A DNA stretch of 64,000 bases from Pseudomonas quercus (GCF_012033695.1 NZ_JAAVJI010000009.1:142608-206607); one strand, 5' to 3'. Shown: positions 1 to 8,851, numbered from the stretch's first letter. Program-made: numbers and translations. Notes: generated from the letters alone by a model not told the origin.

Positions 1-96
1 CGGTGTCGCCGCGTTGGAAAGTATGAAAATCGCGGTCACGATCCATGCTGCTCGGTACACAGCCAAAGGGCGCTGCCGGGGGTGGGTGTTAGTCAT
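1..96 (-). CDS. MFS-type transporter, N-terminal fragment (runs off the window)
   Basis: An ATG at 96 on the minus strand opens a frame that stays open to the window edge. The 32 visible residues begin MTNTHPRQRPLAVYRAAW and go straight into a hydrophobic helix (IVTAIFILSNAATP), a start typical of major facilitator transporters. No strong ribosome binding site is visible. The gene lies about 100 bp downstream of the LysR gene on the same strand. Only the first membrane helix can be seen, so the family call is an inference from that pattern. Confidence 0.4.
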   Translation of the reverse strand, partial: MTNTHPRQRPLAVYRAAWIVTAIFILSNAATP

Positions 97-195
97 CTGG
101 GAAGGGCTCGCTATGGGCAGTCAACATGTGCATAGCCTAAGAGAAGCTTGCGCGGTGTCCCATTAGCGAATGGCGCATACCAGATGTTAAAAAAT

Positions 196-1053
196 TCACT
201 GCCCTTGTGCCTGCGTTAAACCTTCCATCAAAAAATCCAGCACAACGCGGATTTTTTGAGAGCCGCGTAAATCTTCGTGAAACGCAAGCCAGAGGGGCAA
301 CTCAAGCGGCGTGTCGTTCATATCAACTCTTACCAATCCATATTCCCTTCCCAAAAAGCCAGGTAGGAAGACAACCCCAGCATGCCCTGCGGCGGCTAGC
401 GCCTGGATGCGCAAGTCGTTGCTGGTAACGGAGATGGGCCTGTCATCTAGCCGCTCCAGGAGCCATTGCTGCTGGACCGATTCGGCCATGCTTGGGTCGT
501 AACCGATGAACTCAAACGCGTCGGAAGTGTGCCGAGCTAGATAGTCCTGACTGGCGTGAGCAAAGAAAGCCAGGGTACCTAAGCTCTTAGCGATGACGTT
601 CTGTTCCTGTGGTCGGCTGAAAGCAATTGCAATGTCGGTTTCCTTTCTTGCAAGCGAAGCGGTGGACTTGGCCCCCACCAGCCTCAAGCGCAACCGTGGA
701 TGGGTACTGCGCAATGTTCCAAGCCGCTTTGCGACCACTGTTCCTAGGTAAGCAGGAGGGGCAGACAAAATGACCTCGCCTTCTACGCGGCTTTCTTCCC
801 CTTCTGCAAAGCGCTGCAAGGCAAACGAAGTAGACTCCATCTGCGTCGCGTACTCGCTCACCCTTACCCCGTCTTCGGTGAGCTGGTAGGCATGGCCTCG
901 GCGGTCTACAAGTTTCATATTCAATGAAGTCTCGAGTGCCGCTATCCGGCGAGCCACAGTGGCATGCTCGACGCCTAGCAATCGGGCCGCAGCTGCCAGC
1001 GAACCTACTCGGGCAAACGCAGAGAAAAAACGCAGGCTGTCCCAATCGATCAT
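196..1053 (-). CDS. LysR-family transcriptional regulator
   Basis: The 285-residue protein has the standard LysR layout. A winged helix-turn-helix fills about residues 5-62 (DSLRFFSAFARVGSLAAAAR, then TVARRIAALE), and a periplasmic-binding-protein-like effector domain follows from about residue 90. The first helix starts with W and D as in the subgroup that often acts on nearby exporters or oxidoreductases. The MFS fragment at 1-96 lies downstream on the same strand and is a possible target. The effector cannot be read from sequence. Confidence 0.85.
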   Translation of the reverse strand: MIDWDSLRFFSAFARVGSLAAAARLLGVEHATVARRIAALETSLNMKLVDRRGHAYQLTEDGVRVSEYATQMESTSFALQRFAEGEESRVEGEVILSAPPAYLGTVVAKRLGTLRSTHPRLRLRLVGAKSTASLARKETDIAIAFSRPQEQNVIAKSLGTLAFFAHASQDYLARHTSDAFEFIGYDPSMAESVQQQWLLERLDDRPISVTSNDLRIQALAAAGHAGVVFLPGFLGREYGLVRVDMNDTPLELPLWLAFHEDLRGSQKIRVVLDFLMEGLTQAQGQ

Positions 1054-1143
1054 GTCTACTCATTCCAGTGAAACCAGCCGGGAACTGACCAGTTAAGGCC
1101 AAGCTAACTGGCGTCCATACAAAGCTTTCGCGTTGCTGAAAGT

Positions 1144-1169
1144 AAAACAGGCGCCCAAGGGCGCCTGTT
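1144..1169 (-). terminator. Rho-independent terminator of the catabolic operon
   Basis: A perfect 11-bp inverted repeat (AACAGGCGCCC / GGGCGCCTGTT, 2-nt loop) lies just past the stop of the alpha/beta-hydrolase gene. On the minus strand it is followed by TTTTACTTT. It closes the operon that starts near 7617. Confidence 0.8.
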
Positions 1170-1186
1170 CTCATTACTCAGCGACC

Positions 1187-2065
1187 TTAGCGTGCGTACT
1201 GGGCCTTGGCAAATGCAGCGATTGCATCAGCCATCGCCTTTGGTTGTTCAGGTGCCATCGCATGTCCCGCATTTTTCAGCACCACTACTTGGACCCGATC
1301 GCCCAACATGCTTTTAAGTACGCCTGAAAAACGTCTCGGTGCCACCGTATCAGCTTCGCCTTGCAGGTCCAGAATTGGTGCCTTGCCAGCTGCAAAGTAG
1401 TCGTCGACAGGCGTTGTATTGCGCGCATGGGACTCGGCGTCATGGGTTGCTTCGTGCCAGCCATCAAGCCACACAGATGGGTCATTACCCGGCGCGAAGA
1501 ATGCTTTTTTCAGATAAACGAGACGCTGTTCTTTGCTCAGAGAAAGATCGCCGGCCCCATCGATGGCTTGGCGCATTTCGGCGTTGATAGGTTTTTCGGT
1601 GGAGCCAGGTGGCACCTTGCCTGCCGATGCAGCTGCCATCACAACCCCGCGAACGAGGTCAGGACGATCGGCAGCGAGCATTCGTGCTGCGAAATTCCCC
1701 CAAGCGTGTCCGACGACCACTATAGGTCCTTTGTTTTCATGCTCGACAACCGCCGCCACATCTCGGGCAAAGTCATGAACCGACAGGTTTTCCATCGGGC
1801 CTTTGCTTTCACCAATACCGCGGGGCTCTGGTCTGACGACACGGAAGCCATCTTCCTGAAGATATTGAGCAACCTTGTCATAGTCGCGCCCTGACCTTCC
1901 GAGGGAAGGAAGCATGACGACGACAGGCCCAGTTCCCTGAGAGTTAACTTCGATCTGCACGTTGGCGTAACGGACAATGTCGTGCTCAAGCTTTGCGTCG
2001 GCAAAAGCAAACCCCACCGCCAGGCTGAGCGATGCGCCTACAAAAAAACGGGAGACCATGTTCAT
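1187..2065 (-). CDS. Exported alpha/beta-hydrolase-fold protein lacking the usual nucleophile
   Basis: The protein has 292 residues. It starts with a signal peptide (MNMVSRFFVGASLSLAVGFAFADA), so it should act in the periplasm. The core shows the alpha/beta-hydrolase fold: an oxyanion region VVVMLPSLGRSGRDYD, an acid segment LDLQGEADTVAP, and a C-terminal histidine in NAGHAMAPEQP. The nucleophile elbow reads GHAWGN, with Ala where a Ser, Asp or Cys is expected. Hydrolase subfamilies with GHAFG or GHAWG elbows exist, so this may be a natural non-classical member. The start overlaps the stop of the upstream binding-protein gene by 4 bp (ATGA), which indicates co-translation. Enzymatic function is uncertain. 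Confidence 0.75.
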   Translation of the reverse strand: MNMVSRFFVGASLSLAVGFAFADAKLEHDIVRYANVQIEVNSQGTGPVVVMLPSLGRSGRDYDKVAQYLQEDGFRVVRPEPRGIGESKGPMENLSVHDFARDVAAVVEHENKGPIVVVGHAWGNFAARMLAADRPDLVRGVVMAAASAGKVPPGSTEKPINAEMRQAIDGAGDLSLSKEQRLVYLKKAFFAPGNDPSVWLDGWHEATHDAESHARNTTPVDDYFAAGKAPILDLQGEADTVAPRRFSGVLKSMLGDRVQVVVLKNAGHAMAPEQPKAMADAIAAFAKAQYAR

Positions 2066-2874
2066 TGCTTAGCTCCTTGATTAGACGAATTCTGTACGGG
2101 CTCCAGCCCGCTTTCCGTCAGCAGTTGGTGGGCAGCAGGACTGGCGAGAAACTGTACGAACTCACGCGCCACGACGGCATTTGAGGTCTGCGAGGCCACC
2201 GTCGCGCAGAAACGACTGACCTTTTGGACTTCTTTGGGCAGCGGTCCCAGGTAATCCACGCCTGGCGTCACCTTCAGCTCACTGACTTGCTGCATGCCGA
2301 TGTCGGCTTCCCCACGGGCCAGTGCAGTGCCCACGAGCTCCTTACCCTGAACCTCTAAAGTTTTGCCCTTGAGCTGTTCGGCGATTCCCAGGCGTTGGAA
2401 CAGCTCCGAGCGAATGAAGACGCCGCTCGCACCTTGTGAGTAGGCGACTTTGTCCGCCCCCCGTAAGGCCGCTTTGAGTGCTGCCACTGTGGAGATGTCC
2501 GGATGTGCGTGCCCGTGGGGAACGCCTACGCCAATCGGAGAATCGGCGATATCGCGCCGCGTGGTCAGGTCGAATGCGCCTGACGGAGCGAGTAGGTCGA
2601 GGGTCTCGCTTGCCATGATTGCTAGGTCCATCGGCTCATGGTGCTTGATGCGCTGTGGAATGGACTCAGGAGACTCGCCCATCGAAGGTCCCCAGCTAAT
2701 CGCCAACGTATTACCGCTGGCTTTTTCATAAGCGGGCTGCAGATGTGCCATAGCGCCTTTAAGCGCGCCGCTAGCGATGACCTTCAGTTCTGCTGCGTCT
2801 ACGAGTTGTGAGAATGTCAGCAACCCCACCAAACTGGTCGAGAGTAGTAACGGGGTATTTCTTGTTTTTATCAC
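2062..2874 (-). CDS. ModA-like periplasmic substrate-binding protein
   Basis: A protein of 270 residues with an N-terminal signal peptide (LLLSTSLVGLLTFSQLVDA) and the type II periplasmic-binding-protein fold. The pattern AELKVIASGALKGAMAHLQPAYEKASG near the N-terminus matches the molybdate-binding ModA family, as do the later SQGASGVFI and GEADIGMQQVSEL blocks. No permease or ATPase gene is nearby. It lies inside an operon of hydrolases and dehydrogenases, so an organic-acid ligand or a non-transport role is more likely than molybdate. The downstream hydrolase overlaps it by 4 bp. Confidence 0.75.
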   Translation of the reverse strand: MIKTRNTPLLLSTSLVGLLTFSQLVDAAELKVIASGALKGAMAHLQPAYEKASGNTLAISWGPSMGESPESIPQRIKHHEPMDLAIMASETLDLLAPSGAFDLTTRRDIADSPIGVGVPHGHAHPDISTVAALKAALRGADKVAYSQGASGVFIRSELFQRLGIAEQLKGKTLEVQGKELVGTALARGEADIGMQQVSELKVTPGVDYLGPLPKEVQKVSRFCATVASQTSNAVVAREFVQFLASPAAHQLLTESGLEPVQNSSNQGAKQ

Positions 2875-2898
2875 AGGGCCACCTTTCCTAGAGCGCGT

Positions 2899-3834
2899 TC
2901 AAGCGCCGCGCGTGTTTACGAACAGTGAGTACAAAGAAGTGGTTGAGGCCATCAGCAGGCGGTTGCCGCGCGGGCCGCCAAAGCAGAGGTTTGCGCAGCG
3001 CTCGGGTAAATCGATGTGCCCGATGGCTGTGCCATCGGCAGCGAATATTCTTACGCCGTCGAGTCCAGGCGCCTCAGCCCCCCAGCCGCACCAGAGATTG
3101 CCATCGGCATCTACCCGCAAGCCGTCCGGTAAACCTGTGCCTGCATCGATCAAGTGACGCCGGTTTTCCAAGCGACCGTCCTCATCAACGCTATAGGCGA
3201 CGATCCTGCGCGGGCGTGCTCTGGATTCAACGAGATAGAGCGTTTTTTCATCAGGAGAAAATGCTAGCCCGTTAGGACCTTCAAGGTTCCGGGCTACACA
3301 ATGCAACGTGCCGTCGGGGTCCCTGCGATACACATTTGCAGGCAGCGATGGCGACCCTTGCCGCCCCATGTAGTCACTGACCAGCCCGAAAGGCGGATCG
3401 GTAAACCAGACGCTGTCGTCTGACTTGACCACGATGTCATTGGGCGAGTTAAGGGGCATGCCCTCAAATCGGTCAGCCAGGACAGTTACCGAGCCGTCGT
3501 ACTCCGTACGTGTAATGCACCTTGCGCCGTGTTCGCATATCAACAGCCGGCCCTGGCGATCACGGGTCATGCCGTTGGCCTGATTAGATGACTGGCGAAA
3601 TACGCCTAGCGTGCCGTTAGCCTCATCCCAACGCATGATTCGATCGTTTGGTAAGTCGGTGAACAGCAGGTAGCGCCCATCGCCGAACCAGACGGGACCT
3701 TCAGCCCAGCGCAGGCCCGTCGCCAGCCGTTCGACCTTGGCGTGGGCAAGTCGGTAATGCGCGAAGCGGGGATCCAGCACTTTGACTGCCGGATCGGGCA
3801 CACGAGTACTGGGACGCCATTCAGGATCGTTCAT
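2899..3834 (-). CDS. SMP-30/gluconolactonase/LRE-like protein
   Basis: From the ATG at 3834, with GGAG six bases upstream, the product has 311 residues. It shows the six-bladed propeller pattern of SMP-30/gluconolactonase proteins: RLATGLRWAEGPVWFGDGRYLLFTD at the first blade with the metal-binding Glu, then SPNDIVVKSDDSVWFTDP, GPNGLAFSPDEKTLYLVES and PDGLRVDADGNLW carrying the usual metal and active-site Asn and Asp. Such enzymes open sugar or aromatic lactones. The neighbouring amidohydrolase and carboxymuconolactone-decarboxylase-like genes suggest a lactone intermediate. A longer frame exists upstream, but it overlaps the amidohydrolase gene and has no protein-like content. Confidence 0.85.
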   Translation of the reverse strand: MNDPEWRPSTRVPDPAVKVLDPRFAHYRLAHAKVERLATGLRWAEGPVWFGDGRYLLFTDLPNDRIMRWDEANGTLGVFRQSSNQANGMTRDRQGRLLICEHGARCITRTEYDGSVTVLADRFEGMPLNSPNDIVVKSDDSVWFTDPPFGLVSDYMGRQGSPSLPANVYRRDPDGTLHCVARNLEGPNGLAFSPDEKTLYLVESRARPRRIVAYSVDEDGRLENRRHLIDAGTGLPDGLRVDADGNLWCGWGAEAPGLDGVRIFAADGTAIGHIDLPERCANLCFGGPRGNRLLMASTTSLYSLFVNTRGA

Positions 3835-3871
3835 GGGTGACTCCAGATCAGTCCAGTTCGCACGCGGCGGT

Positions 3872-4816
3872 TCAGCCATACAGGCGCGTGGGGTTGTCGA
3901 CAAGCACCGCTTTTTGCAGCGTGGCGTTGCCGCAAACCTGCTCGATGAACTCAAGAAGTTGAGCATCGCTGGGCGTTGACCCCTTTATATTCGGGTGTGG
4001 CCAATCGGAGCCCCAGATCGCTCGTTCCGGTGCGCACTCAAGCAACTGGCGAACCCGATCCAGCGCCTGTGGCCACGGTCCTGGCTGACCCTGCATGGCC
4101 CGGTCGACGCCCGACAACTTGATCCAACGGTCGGGACGCTTGAGCTGCTCTTGCAGTTGCGCAAACGCGCGGGTGTCCATCGGCTGGGTGAAGTCCGGCC
4201 GGGCCATGTGATCGATCACCAGTGGTGTTTTGAGGTTCTGCCATTGCTGCAGGAACGGGAGCAGCGTGGTGAGCTCACCATGCACCAAGACATGCCAACC
4301 CAGCGGTGCGACGCGTTCTGCCAGATGACGCAACTTCTCAGGATCACGCGCACCCGGAAGGTGGCCCATCAGGTTGAATCGGATACCCCGTAACCCACCC
4401 TCATGAAGCTTCTGCAGCTCCGCATCGGAGGTGTTTTCGTCGATCAATCCGACGCCTCTGTACCGCCCTTTGCTTTGGGCAATCGCAGAAAGAATCGCAG
4501 AATGGTCTGTCCCGTACGGCGCCGCCTGCACCAACACGCCACGACTGATCCCCAGCTTTTCGTGTAACGCCAATAGATCCGCGAAAGGCGCCGGATCAGG
4601 CGTGTACGCCGCATTAGCCGGAAGAGGGAAGCGGTCCCACGGTCCATAAATATGGGTGTGACAATCCCAAAGAGCAGGTGCTGTAGATGGGCTGGGCATA
4701 GTAGCTCCGGAAGTCTGGGTGAACGCGTCACCGAGAAGGCTGACCCCAGCGGCGACAGTTGCTGTTTGTTTGATAAAAAAGCGTCGAGACGCCCGAAAGC
4801 TGGGCAGGTCAGCCAT
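3872..4816 (-). CDS. Tat-exported amidohydrolase (pyrone-dicarboxylate lactonase-like)
   Basis: The 314-residue protein carries a textbook twin-arginine signal (SRRFFIKQTATVAAGVSLLG) at residues 10-29 and then a metal-dependent TIM-barrel amidohydrolase. Visible motifs are the HxH metal site in WDCHTHIYGP, HVLVHGE, the segment VIDHMARP, and GSDWPHPN near the C-terminus. The set resembles the 2-pyrone-4,6-dicarboxylate lactonase family (LigI-like, COG3618). Tat export is unusual for that family, whose members are mostly cytoplasmic. It lies 37 bp upstream of the SMP-30 gene in the same operon, which supports lactone hydrolysis. The substrate is unknown. Confidence 0.8.
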   Translation of the reverse strand: MADLPSFRASRRFFIKQTATVAAGVSLLGDAFTQTSGATMPSPSTAPALWDCHTHIYGPWDRFPLPANAAYTPDPAPFADLLALHEKLGISRGVLVQAAPYGTDHSAILSAIAQSKGRYRGVGLIDENTSDAELQKLHEGGLRGIRFNLMGHLPGARDPEKLRHLAERVAPLGWHVLVHGELTTLLPFLQQWQNLKTPLVIDHMARPDFTQPMDTRAFAQLQEQLKRPDRWIKLSGVDRAMQGQPGPWPQALDRVRQLLECAPERAIWGSDWPHPNIKGSTPSDAQLLEFIEQVCGNATLQKAVLVDNPTRLYG

Positions 4817-4879
4817 GGTTGAGTGCTCTGATTTTTGTTAGATGAGCATGACAAGCCTGATTAAGGCCACGCGCGGGCT

Positions 4880-5698
4880 TCAGTTACAGCGCACGCTCAT
4901 GCCGCCGTCGACAACGATCTCGGTGCCTGTCACAAAACGTGATTCATCACTGGCCAAATACAGCGCCGCGTAGGCTGTATCGCGACCGTCGCCCATGAAG
5001 CCCAGTGGGATGCGGGCAAGACGGGAATCAAGCAGCTTGTCGACGTCCCCACCAGTGCGCTGCCCTGCCAAGCGGACTTCAACCATCGGCGTGTGTAGCT
5101 GACCAGGAACTACAGTGTTAACCCTGATCCCCTTCGGGGCATATTCAACAGCGGTGACGCGGCCCAGCTGGATCACTCCGGCTTTGCTTGAGGCATAGGC
5201 CACCTGCGCGGATCCGGTGAAGCGGATTCCTGACGTTGACGCCGTGTTGATGATCGAACCGCTGCCTTGGGCTTCCATGTGCGGCAAAACATGCTTACAG
5301 GTCAGAAACACGCTCTTGAGGTTGAGTGCAATTTGAGCGTCGAACTTCTCTTCGCTGAGAGCAACGGCGCCACCAGGGGCCGAACCACCGACGTTGTTCA
5401 CTAGGATGTCCACGCCGCCGTAGGTGTCCTTGCACGCCGCGACCATCGCCTCCACCGCCGCACTGTCAGTCACGTCACAGACGTAAGGAGTGACATCACC
5501 ACCCTCTTCTCTGATGCGGGTGAGCGTTTCCTCCATGGGCCCCATATCCCGGTCCACGGCGAATACTTTTGCTCCAGCCAATGCAAAAAGCACAGCGACT
5601 GCGCGCCCATTGCCCCAACCAGTGCCAACGCAACCTGCGCCTGTAACTATGGCCACTTTACCATGCAGGCGGTCGCTTTTAGGAAGTGCTTCGGTCAT
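4880..5698 (-). CDS. SDR-family NAD(P)-dependent oxidoreductase
   Basis: A 272-residue classical short-chain dehydrogenase. The nucleotide-binding motif is VTGAGCVGTGWGNG, a longer glycine loop than the usual TGxxxGxG. NNVGG follows, and the catalytic residues are Ser in NTASTSG and the YASSK pair. The C-terminus has the conserved VDGGMS. D54-like acidic residue after strand 2 (AVDRD) suggests NAD preference. It probably oxidises a hydroxy-acid or alcohol intermediate of the pathway encoded by this operon. It is separated by only 9 bp from the upstream decarboxylase-like gene. Confidence 0.9.
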   Translation of the reverse strand: MTEALPKSDRLHGKVAIVTGAGCVGTGWGNGRAVAVLFALAGAKVFAVDRDMGPMEETLTRIREEGGDVTPYVCDVTDSAAVEAMVAACKDTYGGVDILVNNVGGSAPGGAVALSEEKFDAQIALNLKSVFLTCKHVLPHMEAQGSGSIINTASTSGIRFTGSAQVAYASSKAGVIQLGRVTAVEYAPKGIRVNTVVPGQLHTPMVEVRLAGQRTGGDVDKLLDSRLARIPLGFMGDGRDTAYAALYLASDESRFVTGTEIVVDGGMSVRCN

Positions 5699-5707
5699 GG
5701 GAAATCC

Positions 5708-6268
5708 TTATTGGAGTTGGGCAGGCAGTTCGGGTTGGACGCCGGCAGGCGGCGGTACCTCGAACACTTTGATGGTCATGGAGATCAGCGTGTAATAACC
5801 GGCGATACCGACCAGATCGACAGCAGCATCATTGCCCAGGGTTTCGATAAACCGCTGGTACGTTGCGTCCGTCACGTATCGCTGTGAGTGCAGGTCGTGG
5901 ATGAAGCGGTACACCAACTCCTCGTCTTTGCGCTCGAAGAGTGGTTTCTGACCATCGCGAATTGCATTGATGATGTTGAGAGACAACCCCGCATTGAGTG
6001 CAAATGGCTTATGAGCTGCCCATTCGTACTCGGCCAGCCAATGCCGACCCATCATCAAAATAGCGAGCTCAGAAAGGCGTGGCTCCAGGCAACTGTCATA
6101 GCGGCAATAGCGACCCAGTGCCTGCGCGCACTCGGCGAGCTCCGGGCGGTGCAGCCAAATTGCCAGCGGGCCCCGGACGCCCTTGCGCGGGCCGTTGGCA
6201 ATGCGCTCGTAAATAACCTGCTGCGCATCATTCAGGTTGTCAGGGTCAACGGGAGGTAGACGATTCAT
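5708..6268 (-). CDS. Carboxymuconolactone decarboxylase-family protein
   Basis: This 186-residue protein has the helical AhpD/CMD fold: ECAQALGRYCRYDSCLEPRLSEL followed by ILMMGRHWLAEYEWAAHKPFA. This corresponds to the family's Rx(E)LA and EW..H signature region. The redox CxxC of AhpD is absent, so a decarboxylase-like role is more likely than peroxidase support. It lies between the importer and the SDR gene. With the lactonase-like proteins downstream it points to breakdown of an aromatic acid or a lactone derived from it. The exact reaction cannot be assigned. Confidence 0.8.
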   Translation of the reverse strand: MNRLPPVDPDNLNDAQQVIYERIANGPRKGVRGPLAIWLHRPELAECAQALGRYCRYDSCLEPRLSELAILMMGRHWLAEYEWAAHKPFALNAGLSLNIINAIRDGQKPLFERKDEELVYRFIHDLHSQRYVTDATYQRFIETLGNDAAVDLVGIAGYYTLISMTIKVFEVPPPAGVQPELPAQLQ

Positions 6269-6288
6269 GGCAAGTTCCTCGACAGCTT

Positions 6289-7617
6289 TTAAGGCTGAGT
6301 TTGTGGCTTGGGTACCAGCGCTTTCTCTGCGAGAGGCTTGGCGTCAGGCGGGGGACGCAACAGGCTGCGACCCGGCGCACGGCCTGTTTCACGCTTGAAG
6401 TCTTCAGGGTTGAACGCGCCTTCCCAGCGCGCGATTGCAAACACGGCGATGGTGTTGCCCACAATGTTGGTCAGGGCAGTGGCAGTCGCCATGATGCGAT
6501 CGATGCCGAAGAGTAATCCGAGACCACTGAGAGGCAGTGTCTGAACCGACTGCAGTGTTGCAGCGAGTTTGATGAAAGCGCCGCCGGCAACGGTGGTACC
6601 CCCTTTAGAGGTGATACTCAGGATTGCCAGCAGCCCCAACTGCTGCCAGAGAGAGAAAGGCGTGTCGGTCGCTTGTGCGATAAAGCCAATAGCGATCGCC
6701 ATGTAGATGGCGGTACCGTCGAGGTTGAAGCTGTAGCCCGCGGGCAGCACGAACCCGACCACCACTTCATCGCACCCGCTTCGCTTGAGCTTTTCAATCA
6801 GGCGTGGGAAGGCAACCTCGCCGGACGCGGTGCCGAATACGAGCAGGATCTCGTCCCGAATGAGCCGCAACACGCTTAGGAATGGCAGCCCAATCCACCA
6901 GCTGATAGAGCCCAGCACGCCGAAAACAAAGATCAGCGACGCTGCGTAATACACTGCAATGAGCTTGAGTAGATAAAGCAGAGTATCGCCGCCATAACTA
7001 CCGATAGCTGCGGCCATTGCGCCGAAAGCACCGAGCGGCGCAAGCTTCATGATGAAGCTCAGCATCTTGAACAAGATGCTCTGCGCTTCATCAATTGCTT
7101 TTACGGCGACGGAGTCAGGACCACAGACGCGGTTAATGGCGATGCCCGCCAGCACAGAAATGATGAGCACCTGGATGATATCGCCCTTGGCAAACGCGTC
7201 TACCAGAGTGTGGGGGATCAAGCTCAGTGCATAGCTCACCATAGAAACGCTACCGGCTCCCGAGGTAGCTTTTATAGCCTCGCTGGACTCTGCCATTGTC
7301 GTGGCATGAAGCCCTACGCCTGGCTGTACAACGTTCACCAGAATAAATCCGATGATCATTGCGACTGTGCTGACGACTTCGAAATACAGAAGCGACTTGA
7401 CGCCCAGCCGACCAAGCTTGCGCATGTCCTGAACATGGGTCAGTCCATGTACCAAGGTTACAAATACGATAGGGGCAAGCATCATCTTCAGAAGTGCGAT
7501 GAAGGCTTGGCCAAGGGGCTTCATCGCGACGGCCCAGCCGGGCGCAGCGAAGCCAAGGATGACTGCTGCGACCAGTGCTAAAAGCACCTGGACGTGGAGC
7601 TTCTTCAACTGTTTCAT
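6289..7617 (-). CDS. dctA: C4-dicarboxylate/cation symporter, DctA-like (DAACS family)
   Basis: 442 residues with about eight membrane segments and two re-entrant loops. It carries the family motifs TASGEVAFPRLIEKL, GYSFNLDGTAIYM (SFNLDG binding loop), the SKGGTT hairpin and an IDRIMATATALTNIVGN helix that matches the substrate-binding helix of glutamate/dicarboxylate symporters. It is the first gene of the minus-strand operon and probably imports its growth substrate, a di- or monocarboxylate. It is one of several DctA-like carriers a Pseudomonas would have, so the name marks the family rather than orthology to the main succinate carrier. Confidence 0.85.
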   Translation of the reverse strand: MKQLKKLHVQVLLALVAAVILGFAAPGWAVAMKPLGQAFIALLKMMLAPIVFVTLVHGLTHVQDMRKLGRLGVKSLLYFEVVSTVAMIIGFILVNVVQPGVGLHATTMAESSEAIKATSGAGSVSMVSYALSLIPHTLVDAFAKGDIIQVLIISVLAGIAINRVCGPDSVAVKAIDEAQSILFKMLSFIMKLAPLGAFGAMAAAIGSYGGDTLLYLLKLIAVYYAASLIFVFGVLGSISWWIGLPFLSVLRLIRDEILLVFGTASGEVAFPRLIEKLKRSGCDEVVVGFVLPAGYSFNLDGTAIYMAIAIGFIAQATDTPFSLWQQLGLLAILSITSKGGTTVAGGAFIKLAATLQSVQTLPLSGLGLLFGIDRIMATATALTNIVGNTIAVFAIARWEGAFNPEDFKRETGRAPGRSLLRPPPDAKPLAEKALVPKPQTQP

Positions 7618-7781
7618 GGCTATTCCTCGCCCTTGTGGGCGTCATTGTTCTTGTCGTATCGCGTATTGCGGTCGCCATCAACCTGCAACGAGCCATATAG
7701 CCGGAGCATAGAAAAAACGAGTACTTGGCGCAAAAACTTTATTTTGATACAAAGCTATGCCAATAAAGCATGGGTAATAGC
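7618..7781. promoter_or_regulatory. Divergent intergenic region between the LysR gene and the dctA operon
   Basis: 164 bp separate the two divergent starts. The part next to the LysR gene is AT-rich (about 7725-7775) and holds short dyads such as CTTTATTTTGATACAAAG. This is the expected place for the LysR operator and both promoters. No site can be defined to the base. Confidence 0.5.
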
Positions 7782-8717
7782 ATGGATATTAGAGAGCTGA
7801 GGTCTTTTGCAAAGGTCGCGCACTGCGGCAGTTTCAGCCGTGCCGCGCGCGAGTTATTCATTGCCCAGCCGGCTTTGAGCCGTCAGATCGCTAAGCTGGA
7901 AGAGGAGCTGCAGGTCACCCTGTTTGTCAGGCATGGAAAAGGCGTGGAGCTCACTGCTGCGGGCTCACGACTGCTTGAGCGAGCGGAGGTCATGCTACGA
8001 TTCGCAGAAGAAACGTCCGATCATGTTCGCAACGCTGGAGTGGTAGAACGCGGACATCTGGCTGTCGGGTTGCCTCCAACACTTGGTACAGTGGTGGGCC
8101 CTCAGCTGATTGCGAAGTTTCAACAGCGTTGGCCAAAAGCGTCATTGCACGTACTTGAGGGGCTTAGCACCTCCCTGCAGGAATGGTTACTAAGCGGTAG
8201 AATTGAAGTGGCCGTAGTGTATAACCAACCGCTTGTTGAAGCCTTTGATGTTAGATCGTTGTTCAGCGAGCCGATGGTTTTGGTCGGACCGCCTGGCGAA
8301 CCAATCAGATCAGTGCGCCTTGCTGAACTCGCCGATATGCCTTTGATATTACCGGGGCTTCCACACAGCAATCGGCGTCTACTGGAGCAGGTCGCGGCCC
8401 AAAATGGGGTTCGCTTGAAAACTCGTTTGGAGGTGGATAGCGTCAGCCTTACTAAGCGACTAGTTGCCGAAGGACACGGCTACTGCATTCTTGCTCATGC
8501 GGCTGTTCAGGAAGACATTGCGAAGGGCAACCTCGTCGCGCACTCTATTGAGCGGCCAGGGATCAGGTCGGTTGTCTCGATCACAACGTTAAAGGACCGG
8601 CGACGTTCAAGGTTGGGAATGAGCTGGGAAAAGATACTCCTAGAAACGCTTGAGGAGCTTGCCACCAAGGGCGTATGGCATGAAGCGGTAGTGTGGCTTG
8701 GGCCGGAGTACAGCTAA
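7782..8717 (+). CDS. LysR-family regulator, likely controller of the divergent catabolic operon
   Basis: Started at the ATG at 7782 (MDIRELRSFAKVAHCGSF), which fits the family's N-terminus. The upstream in-frame start at 7770 adds only four residues. The protein is about 311 residues. Its helix-turn-helix spans residues 1-60 (FSRAARELFIAQPALSRQIAKLEEEL), followed by an effector domain with VGLPPTLGTVVGPQLIAKFQ. That pattern resembles CbnR/NAC-type regulators of aromatic and nitrogen metabolism. Being divergent from the dctA operon, it is the natural candidate to sense the imported substrate. Confidence 0.85.
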   Translation: MDIRELRSFAKVAHCGSFSRAARELFIAQPALSRQIAKLEEELQVTLFVRHGKGVELTAAGSRLLERAEVMLRFAEETSDHVRNAGVVERGHLAVGLPPTLGTVVGPQLIAKFQQRWPKASLHVLEGLSTSLQEWLLSGRIEVAVVYNQPLVEAFDVRSLFSEPMVLVGPPGEPIRSVRLAELADMPLILPGLPHSNRRLLEQVAAQNGVRLKTRLEVDSVSLTKRLVAEGHGYCILAHAAVQEDIAKGNLVAHSIERPGIRSVVSITTLKDRRRSRLGMSWEKILLETLEELATKGVWHEAVVWLGPEYS

Positions 8718-8851
8718 AAAGGCGGCTTGCTTTCAACCCATGCGGTCTGTCCGGTTAGCCGCAACATACGGTTGCAGAAGCCGAGTGCAACACGGCCATT
8801 GAATTGAAGCGGGCGCCTCATGATGCAGGGCTGAAAACATGAGCCTATCGT

